The notes under the pieces: model-generated
Database searches by the model: none
Told to the model about the DNA's origin: nothing
Seen by the model: the letters and a program-made list of their open reading frames with translations, nothing else
Program-made: the position numbers and the translations under genes
Source: Acidimicrobiales bacterium
GTDB taxonomy: Bacteria > Actinomycetota > Acidimicrobiia > Acidimicrobiales > Acidimicrobilacustridaceae
Length of the DNA: 5,909 nucleotides
Assembly: GCA_023264135.1 (NCBI GenBank)
Contig: JALQSZ010000097.1
Coordinates: 1 to 5,909 of the forward strand
Direction of reading: 5' to 3'
In this document: piece after piece, positions 1 through 5,027 of the stretch
Layout of the letters: the number at the start of each line of letters is the position of its first letter
How positions within the stretch are numbered: the stretch's first letter is position 1

Positions 1-23
1 GGAGCATCATCAACTCGAGCACA

Positions 24-45
24 GAAAAATCTCTTGCGTTGAGAT
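24..45 (-). terminator. Weak terminator-like hairpin downstream of the RHS gene
   Basis: Read on the minus strand, ATCTC pairs with GAGAT across a seven-base loop (aacgcaa), with a run of five T overlapping the end of the stem. It lies about 49 bases past the RHS stop codon, where an intrinsic terminator would be expected. The stem has only five pairs, two of them G-C, so its stability is low and it may be chance. The rest of positions 1-93 shows no supported gene; a short ATG reading frame overlapping the RHS stop closes after ten codons. Confidence 0.25.
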
Positions 46-93
46 CGACCGAGAGCGGCGCCTAGTCGTCTCCTGCATCCTCGGGCCTCTCCA

Positions 94-750
94 TCAGTCG
101 TAGTTCGCTGCCTGAAGTAGCCGCTGAGACAGCCGCACAGAGGACGCCTGGGGAGATTGGGCAACTGGCGCCTTCATCATGAGCGAACCGACGAGTCCAT
201 CGTCGATGATCTGCATCGAGCCGCGGACCGACACCGAACCAGCCATTCCAATCTCGCCGAGGTCCCCTGCGATTGACGCCGACTCCATCGAGGCCTCATC
301 AATGGCAGCCATATTCAGCTTCATTCTCGGTTTCGGCTGACGGTCTCCTAGTGGACCGGAATAAAAGTTGCGATCGAGCGACGTGGATTCAGTTCTCGTT
401 GGGCGCGCACGACCGTTCCCCACACGCTTCACAGGGTTCTGAGGTTGGGGTCTTCCGCCACGCCTTGGCGGCGCGGTCAATCGACTCCGTTCAGCGAATG
501 CGTAGCGAAAGACACCACCGATGCCTGCGCCCGTGAACCCGGCGACCACTGAACCAATCAGACGGGCGACGGAGAACTCGGTCTGTCCGGTCACGAGATA
601 TTCGACGAGATGAGAGACGCCAGTAACAACCGCTCCAAAGATGGCCCCTGCAACGAGTCCAATTTTGAAGCTCGATGTCGCTCCGGTGAGGAGACCCACG
701 ACAAAGGCCGCTCCGACTGAGATGAAGGTCCAATTCGAACCGGAGTCGTT
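94..750 (-). other. Variable C-terminal tail of the RHS protein (residues 1321-1538), no recognised toxin fold
   Basis: The tail starts directly after DPSG, where RHS effectors normally begin. It has three hydrophobic, glycine-rich stretches (about 1328-1345, 1350-1372 and 1383-1400) with several small-xxx-small spacings, as in glycine-zipper or membrane-inserting segments. Next comes a basic, proline-rich linker (about 1408-1440, many R, P and G). The final part (about 1451-1536) contains no F, W, Y, C, H or T, and methionines cluster at 1463, 1467, 1475, 1489, 1499, 1511 and 1512. I see no nuclease, deaminase, ADP-ribosyltransferase or peptidase motif. It could be a membrane-active effector, a pre-toxin region whose catalytic part was lost, or a structural plug. 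Confidence 0.6.
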
Positions 751-3700
751 GCCAGATGGGTCGGCTTTGTTGACTGGATCCTGATCGACGTAGTCATAGC
801 CATTGGCCGAGCCACCCTGCTGCGGGTCGAGCTGCGCGAAGCGACCCAGCGCGGGAATGTAGACCCGGGCTCCCATGAGTTGGTACGGCGTGCGCAGCGC
901 CTCAGTCTCGTTGCCCGAGTCGGCCTTCCACGTCGTCGAGGGGACTCCGGGTACCGGTGCATTCGGGGCAGTGAGTACGTTGCCGTAGGGGTCGTAGACC
1001 TGTGGTGTGCCCACCAACGCGCCAGCACCGTCGGTCGCGAAGAACGCGTCCCCGTCGATGGCGGTGAATTGCCACCGGTCAGCACCTCCGCTGAGGGACT
1101 TCAGGTAGCTGACCCCACCAGGGAGACTGACCCCGATCGCATATGGAGTGGACGCCGCATCGAGCAGCACGCCGCTGGCCGAGAACCGGATTGTCCCCGC
1201 CCCCGGACCCCCGGTGGTGGTCTTCGCAATCACAGAACCGGACACGTCTCGGGTGTAGTCGACGGTGACGGTGCCATCCGAGGCCGACACGAGATTGTTG
1301 GCGTTGTCGTACGTGAACGAGTCCGAGCCAATCTTCGTGGCGTTGCCGCGGTCGTCGTACACCAAACCGTCCTTCGCCGCGGGATCGGTGGTGGAGGTGA
1401 GTTGCGACGCCTTGTTGTACGCGTAGGTGTAGTCACCGGCAACGAGACCGTTATCAGTGATTCTTTGCGTGAGACGGTTCGACGATGCGTCAAAGGTCCA
1501 TGCCCACGCCCGCGCCACCGGGACAAGACCCGCCGTGACTGAAGCCGCACTCAACCGGTTATCAGCATCGTGCACATACGTGAACGTCGATGACCCCGAA
1601 GGAGTTGCGAACGTTGAACTCGAGGTGTTGCCGCCGGCGGAGACCTCGCGGCGATTCGCAAACGCCCCCGATGGAGTCGCCCAGTCCATCGACACGATTC
1701 GGTTCTGTGCGTCGTAGCCGGCTCGGGCGACGACGCCGTCGCCATAGACCACCGATGAAACGGTGGCATCGGAGTTGTAGGCAGGTGTGGCCACGACGCG
1801 ACCGTCTACTGACACTGCCGCCAACCACCCTTGCGCGTTCCATGTATTCGCGATCACCACCGGGGCGAGCGACTTCCCATCTGCGTCGGTAGGAACGATG
1901 GAGCGCGAGGCAAGGTTGCCTGTTCGCGTGTCGTAGGTAAAGGTCGTCACGATGCCGTAGCGATCGACGCTACGCACGACGCGTCCGAGGAGATCCGTCT
2001 CGACACGGGTGGTGGTCACCACATCACCGTCGGTCTCGGTGGATTGGGCGACGAGAGGATTGCCGTCGACGGCATGATCGTTGACCACCTTTTGGGTGCC
2101 ACCGTTTCCAATCACGGTCATCGTCAACGTTTGGCCCGCCCGACCGTAGGTCGTGCACACGAGCACGCCGCCGGGATACTGCGCAGCAACGACCGCACCT
2201 GATGCATCGACCCACTGGGTGGTGGTGGGACCACTGCCACCATCGGGGCCTGGCGCGATCGTCGAGCGCGGGGCTCCCCCTTGGACCGCCGCCTTCGCCC
2301 CCGGACACGGTGAAGTCTCCGCCTTCGTTCCATCCCAGTAGGTCGAGGTGTAAGACGACCCACCAGCGGTGGTCACCGTCGTGGGACGAACCCAGGTGGT
2401 CGTGCCGATGCTCACACCGTCGTAGGCGTAGTTCGTGCGCGAGCCAGTCTGATTGGTACGCGCCGTCACTCGGCCGTTGGCGGGTTCCTCGTACGTCGAC
2501 TTCGACACGAACTTCACATTGGCGTCGCGGGCATCGGGATCGATCGTCTCGGTTGTGGTCGCATAGCCGTAGCCGGGTCGCAGCACGTCGGTCGGGATTG
2601 ACTGCAGCACACCACCGGTATCTGGACCCGACCATGAAACGTCCATCGACGAAGTGGAAGTGGCCGACTCGAGATCGATACGAACCTGGTTCGCTCCGAC
2701 TCCGAGTTCGAGCCGATCACACGCCCCGTCGACACACAACACATTGTTCACGCGCACTTTGGCTGTCGAATTACCCGACACGATGCGGTACTCGCCGGCG
2801 GCCTTCACCTGCAGCACGCCTGTCATCAGACCCGACCACGTTCCATCGTTTCCAGCCGGAGACGTCGGCCAATTGACGGTCAACGATCCCGACAGCGCTC
2901 CCCCAATTCGTGGACCGAGTTCCTGCACCGCTCCATCGGTGGTTGCCGAGTCACCGGGCCAGTACGTCACATCGAGACCGCGCATTGCGACTCCATCACC
3001 ACTTGCTGTGAACGACTGGTCATAGACGCGCAATTGCGAAGCTGCGTCGTTCAACGAACCCTTTGTCGGACCAGTTGCCTGGACCATGTTGCCGTTTTCG
3101 TAACGATAGGTAGTCGTGAGTCCCGCTTCGTCTGTGCGTGAGAGCAAGTGTCCACTCGCGAGGTCCCAACGGTACGAAGCTTCCAGGCCCGCGTTGTTGG
3201 TGCGCTGCAGCGTGAAGAACGTCGTCGGATCGAAGGTCACCGACATGGCCGGTCCGCCGAGACACGAGTCCGAGACCACTGTGATCGAACCCGAATTGTC
3301 ATAGCTGCGGGCGCAACGGGTCGCCCCTGCGACTGCGGCGGATCCAACAAGTGATTGCACCCGTCCCGCAGGCGTGTAGTTAACCGAGGTCCAAAACTGC
3401 TCGTCATCGATTCCGATCAGGTTCGACGCTGCAGCGGCGGCGACGAGCGGAGAGCGGGTTCGGGCGATGCGACCGGCACTATCAAACGCGAGATCAACGA
3501 CCTGCGCGCCCTCGCCCTTGGCTTCGGGGAAGTCAACAAGTCGTCCGATTGACGGACCAACGGCGGTATCGACATAAAGAATCGCTGAAGTGCTGCCGTC
3601 CCAGAATTTGACCGCACACAACATGCCAGCCGGTGCGGCGCGAAAACCACGCACGGGCTTGGGGCACTCGCCCCCGCCATAGACAAAGGTGACCGAACGC

Positions 3701-4710
3701 TGCGAGACCGGATCAGTGATCGACTGCAATCGGCCGTCCGACCACGACTGGCCCAACATCGGTGTGTCCTTGCCCTCCACCGACGAGAGGTACGCCACGC
3801 CGGTGTCGCCGGCTCGTGCGAAGACTGCAGTCGCAGCCTTTGTCGTCACCGCGAAGGTGCCATCGGGGTTCTGCAAGAGCACCGGAGAAAGTCCCGTGAG
3901 ATCGAGGTCGCTCGTACCGATCTTGACCGGCACCCATGCGTTGCCCGCGCCGCGGCGGTAGTTGGCGATCGTGCCATCAGTTGCCGCAAGGGCGACGCTT
4001 CCATCGGCGCGCTCGGGGACGGTGACATAGGGAAAACTTGACGCCGCTTGCAACTTCCAACCCTTGGGCACACCGACCTGTTCAGGATTCGAGGCCTGGA
4101 ACTGCAGCCCAAATCCGACACTGCCGGGCACTGAGCCCATCGCATGGGAGGACCATGCGAAGGAGGCCTCGCCCGAACCCAGCGCGGTAGTGACACCGCC
4201 CACCGAGTCAGTCTCCTGCACACCAGACAACTGAATGTCAACAGTGAACGATCCACCCACTGGTTGCTGTCCCGGGCTGGTGGCCGTCCAGAAGTAGGCA
4301 TTGCCTTGTTGCAAGCCCGCACCAAGTGGAATACGCGAACTGGCTCCAGATTCGGCATAGGTCCGTGTGCCGAACTCACTTTTGCCGTCGCTGAGGTCGG
4401 AGAGGGTGAAGGTCCACGCACCAGTCGCACCCGGCACGCTCAGCGTTGGCGACAACGAGGTGGAGACCCAACTCGTTGGCGTCACGACCGCACCGGTCCA
4501 CAGTGGCACTTGTTCACCAGTCGCATCGGCACCTGGCAGTGCCGGTAGCACTGTGGGATCACCGGCTCCTTGATCCGACGAGCTCCGATTCGAGTTCGAG
4601 GAATCCGAACATGCTGATGCCACCAACGCGAGGGCGACAACGATCACCACCGCAAAGCGACGGCTAGGACGAGGTGCACGAAAAGAGTTCATGAGAGCCT
4701 TAGAGTTCAT
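94..4710 (-). CDS. Lipid-anchored RHS/YD-repeat protein with inserted PA14-like domain and unrecognised C-terminal tail
   Basis: Complete 1538-residue ORF ending in TGA. Residues 1-34 form a lipoprotein signal: basic n-region with SRRF, hydrophobic core of about residues 19-30, then VASAC with Cys34 as the predicted lipidated residue. A Ser/Asn/Gly linker follows (35-50), then a probable Ig/FN3-like module (about 70-158). YD-type repeats appear at about 328-344, 508-548, 753-764, 903-939, 957-1010 and 1043-1160, with signatures such as YRWDLASGHL, TYDTRTGNL and YDDRGNATK. A PA14-like domain is inserted at about 571-716. The RHS-associated core lies at about 1276-1320 (GRFAQLDP, GYDYVDQDPVNKADPSG). 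A unique tail covers 1321-1538. In this family YD repeats build a beta-cocoon shell, often around a C-terminal effector; export and anchoring at the outer face of the membrane are inferred. All eight cysteines other than Cys34 lie before residue 853. Two in-frame ATGs, six codons apart, each have an AAGG five bases upstream; I took the outer one. The family call is secure; the biological role is not. Confidence 0.93.
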   Translation of the reverse strand: MNSKALMNSFRAPRPSRRFAVVIVVALALVASACSDSSNSNRSSSDQGAGDPTVLPALPGADATGEQVPLWTGAVVTPTSWVSTSLSPTLSVPGATGAWTFTLSDLSDGKSEFGTRTYAESGASSRIPLGAGLQQGNAYFWTATSPGQQPVGGSFTVDIQLSGVQETDSVGGVTTALGSGEASFAWSSHAMGSVPGSVGFGLQFQASNPEQVGVPKGWKLQAASSFPYVTVPERADGSVALAATDGTIANYRRGAGNAWVPVKIGTSDLDLTGLSPVLLQNPDGTFAVTTKAATAVFARAGDTGVAYLSSVEGKDTPMLGQSWSDGRLQSITDPVSQRSVTFVYGGGECPKPVRGFRAAPAGMLCAVKFWDGSTSAILYVDTAVGPSIGRLVDFPEAKGEGAQVVDLAFDSAGRIARTRSPLVAAAAASNLIGIDDEQFWTSVNYTPAGRVQSLVGSAAVAGATRCARSYDNSGSITVVSDSCLGGPAMSVTFDPTTFFTLQRTNNAGLEASYRWDLASGHLLSRTDEAGLTTTYRYENGNMVQATGPTKGSLNDAASQLRVYDQSFTASGDGVAMRGLDVTYWPGDSATTDGAVQELGPRIGGALSGSLTVNWPTSPAGNDGTWSGLMTGVLQVKAAGEYRIVSGNSTAKVRVNNVLCVDGACDRLELGVGANQVRIDLESATSTSSMDVSWSGPDTGGVLQSIPTDVLRPGYGYATTTETIDPDARDANVKFVSKSTYEEPANGRVTARTNQTGSRTNYAYDGVSIGTTTWVRPTTVTTAGGSSYTSTYWDGTKAETSPCPGAKAAVQGGAPRSTIAPGPDGGSGPTTTQWVDASGAVVAAQYPGGVLVCTTYGRAGQTLTMTVIGNGGTQKVVNDHAVDGNPLVAQSTETDGDVVTTTRVETDLLGRVVRSVDRYGIVTTFTYDTRTGNLASRSIVPTDADGKSLAPVVIANTWNAQGWLAAVSVDGRVVATPAYNSDATVSSVVYGDGVVARAGYDAQNRIVSMDWATPSGAFANRREVSAGGNTSSSTFATPSGSSTFTYVHDADNRLSAASVTAGLVPVARAWAWTFDASSNRLTQRITDNGLVAGDYTYAYNKASQLTSTTDPAAKDGLVYDDRGNATKIGSDSFTYDNANNLVSASDGTVTVDYTRDVSGSVIAKTTTGGPGAGTIRFSASGVLLDAASTPYAIGVSLPGGVSYLKSLSGGADRWQFTAIDGDAFFATDGAGALVGTPQVYDPYGNVLTAPNAPVPGVPSTTWKADSGNETEALRTPYQLMGARVYIPALGRFAQLDPQQGGSANGYDYVDQDPVNKADPSGNDSGSNWTFISVGAAFVVGLLTGATSSFKIGLVAGAIFGAVVTGVSHLVEYLVTGQTEFSVARLIGSVVAGFTGAGIGGVFRYAFAERSRLTAPPRRGGRPQPQNPVKRVGNGRARPTRTESTSLDRNFYSGPLGDRQPKPRMKLNMAAIDEASMESASIAGDLGEIGMAGSVSVRGSMQIIDDGLVGSLMMKAPVAQSPQASSVRLSQRLLQAANYD
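751..885 (-). other. RHS repeat-associated core (RHS protein residues 1276-1320)
   Basis: The conserved end of the RHS shell is visible as YQLMGARVYIPALGRF, AQLDP, then GYDYVDQDPVNKADPSG. The usual family form is Y-Y-D-P-x-x-G-R-F-x-x-x-D-P, N-x-Y-x-Y-x-x-N/D-P-V-N-x-x-D-P-x-G. Here the first YDP is replaced by YIP and the N of N-x-Y-x-Y is G, while the later aspartates (DP, DPVN, DPSG) are kept. In related RHS and TcC proteins this region acts as an aspartyl self-protease that releases the C-terminal effector inside the shell. Here DPSG is followed by ND instead of the more usual hydrophobic residue, so self-cleavage is possible but not shown. Confidence 0.9.
2563..3000 (-). other. PA14-like domain inserted between YD repeats (RHS protein residues 571-716)
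   Basis: This segment interrupts the YD-repeat pattern and reads like a PA14 fold: GLDVTYWPGD at its start, SLTVNWPTSP, a GTWSGLMTGVLQVKAAGEYR stretch, KVRVNNVLCVDG, then DVSWSGPD and a closing IPTDVLRPGYGY. The family pattern is a start strand with YW or YF, a central W-S/T-G-x-x-x-P-or-G stretch, a 'Y-x-F' strand, 'v-x-v-N/D-g' and a closing 'l-x-W-x-x-P ... ip ... l-x-P'. Cys659 and Cys664 could form a local disulfide. PA14 domains in bacterial surface proteins often bind carbohydrates; this one is inferred to mediate binding to glycan or another surface ligand. The calcium-binding DD motif seen in some lectin-type PA14 domains is not evident, so ligand type is open. Confidence 0.75.
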
Positions 4711-4720
4711 GAGAGCCTTA
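4684..4720 (-). repeat. 18-base tandem duplication carrying the RHS gene's ribosome binding site and start codon
   Basis: Two perfect 18-base copies (4685-4702 and 4703-4720 on the plus strand; one extra matching base at 4684). On the minus strand each unit reads AAGGCTCTCATGAACTCT: a Shine-Dalgarno-like AAGG, five bases, an ATG and two more codons. The result is two complete in-frame initiation sites, with ATGs at 4708-4710 and 4690-4692, and a duplicated MNS in the protein (MNSKALMNS). Because the unit is 18 bases, gain or loss of one copy changes the protein by exactly six residues in the n-region of the signal peptide and keeps the frame. Confidence 0.95.
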
Positions 4721-4745
4721 AAGAATCAAACGCCGGTGGCGGCGC

Positions 4746-4774
4746 ACCATAGCACTGTGAGTCAACGATGTTGA
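4746..4774 (-). promoter_or_regulatory. Candidate sigma-70-type promoter for the RHS gene
   Basis: On the minus strand TCAACA (4769-4774) is followed by a 17-base spacer and TATGGT (4746-4751). Each hexamer matches four of six positions of the housekeeping consensus. A start about seven bases downstream would give a leader of roughly 28 bases before the outer ATG. The spacing and location fit, but the sequence match is weak, and in a high-G+C genome such matches also arise by chance. The -35 hexamer overlaps the inverted repeat at 4761-4775. Confidence 0.3.
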
Positions 4775-4775
4775 C
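4761..4775. promoter_or_regulatory. Inverted repeat GTCAAC-GAT-GTTGAC, candidate operator
   Basis: Perfect six-base arms separated by three bases. It sits about 50 bases upstream of the RHS start and overlaps the candidate -35 element, which is where a dimeric repressor would block transcription. The flanking bases (A at 4760, G at 4776) do not extend the symmetry. No regulator gene is in the window, so a bound protein is pure inference. Confidence 0.35.
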
Positions 4776-4974
4776 GTGCGGACGCATCACGGATCGTTCG
4801 TTGCTTGACGCGTTGCTCGCCATTCGACGGCCAGTCGAGGTCCGCGCGACGCAAAAATCACGCCCACGTTCAGTGCCCCTAGCAGCAATCGATCCGCGAC
4901 TTTCGGCGTCGTTCATTGAAAACGACCTCTATCAAAACCTCGTTTTATGCGCGAAAGTTGCAGTACAGTTGCCA

Positions 4975-4986
4975 GAAGAATTCTTC
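4975..4986. promoter_or_regulatory. Perfect 12-base palindrome GAAGAATTCTTC upstream of the beta-helix gene
   Basis: A perfect, uninterrupted palindrome lying 41 bases before the chosen ATG at 5028. It could be an operator or a weak RNA hairpin in the leader. If translation instead began at the in-frame ATG at 4947, the palindrome would be inside the coding sequence. Its left half (AGAAGA) resembles a purine-rich ribosome binding site but is too far from any start codon. Confidence 0.3.
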
Positions 4987-5027
4987 CCACCATCGCGACT
5001 TTGCGCCCAGACCCTGGACCGAATGCC

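Larger units (their letters stand above)
4711..5027. other. Divergent intergenic region between the two surface-protein genes
   Basis: About 317 bases without a convincing gene, so the promoters of both divergent genes should lie here. It contains the outer copy of the start-site duplication, a weak minus-strand promoter candidate, a 6-3-6 inverted repeat at 4761-4775, a 7-base direct repeat (CGTTGCT at 4799-4805 and 4811-4817), a short TCGAC/GTCGA inverted repeat at 4824-4838, and a perfect 12-base palindrome at 4975-4986. TTGAAA at 4916-4921 resembles a plus-strand -35 box, but no good -10 box lies 16-18 bases downstream. A 69-codon minus-strand frame across this gap does not look like a protein. 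Confidence 0.7.

Noticed and set aside
97..750. A drop in G+C in the RHS tail, as expected for a recently acquired effector tip.
   Set aside because: Hand counts gave about 59% for 241-720 and about 62% for 1201-1560, a difference too small to support recent transfer.
880..1542. Long plus-strand open frame of 220 codons antisense to the RHS gene.
   Set aside because: Arg/Gly/Val-rich shadow of a high-G+C gene, with no domain, no ribosome binding site and a clearly real gene on the other strand.
2202..2876. Long plus-strand open frame of 224 codons opposite the PA14-like region.
   Set aside because: Very rich in Arg, Ser, His and Pro, typical of an antisense shadow, and the minus-strand reading is convincingly a protein.
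4707..4916. A 69-codon minus-strand frame whose stop overlaps the RHS start as ATGA, as in translationally coupled genes.
   Set aside because: No ribosome binding site before its ATG, composition unlike a folded protein, and it spans the region that should hold the promoters. The ATGA overlap also arises automatically because the second codon starts with A. Conservation of the frame would be needed to revive it.
4916..4921. TTGAAA as the -35 element of a plus-strand promoter.
   Set aside because: No acceptable -10 hexamer at 16-18 bases; the nearest AT-rich hexamer (TTTTAT at 4943-4948) is 21 bases away.
4947..5027. Earlier in-frame ATG at 4947 as the start of the beta-helix protein.
   Set aside because: No ribosome binding site, and it would put 27 extra residues before a signal peptide that is already complete from 5028. 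Kept as an alternative only.
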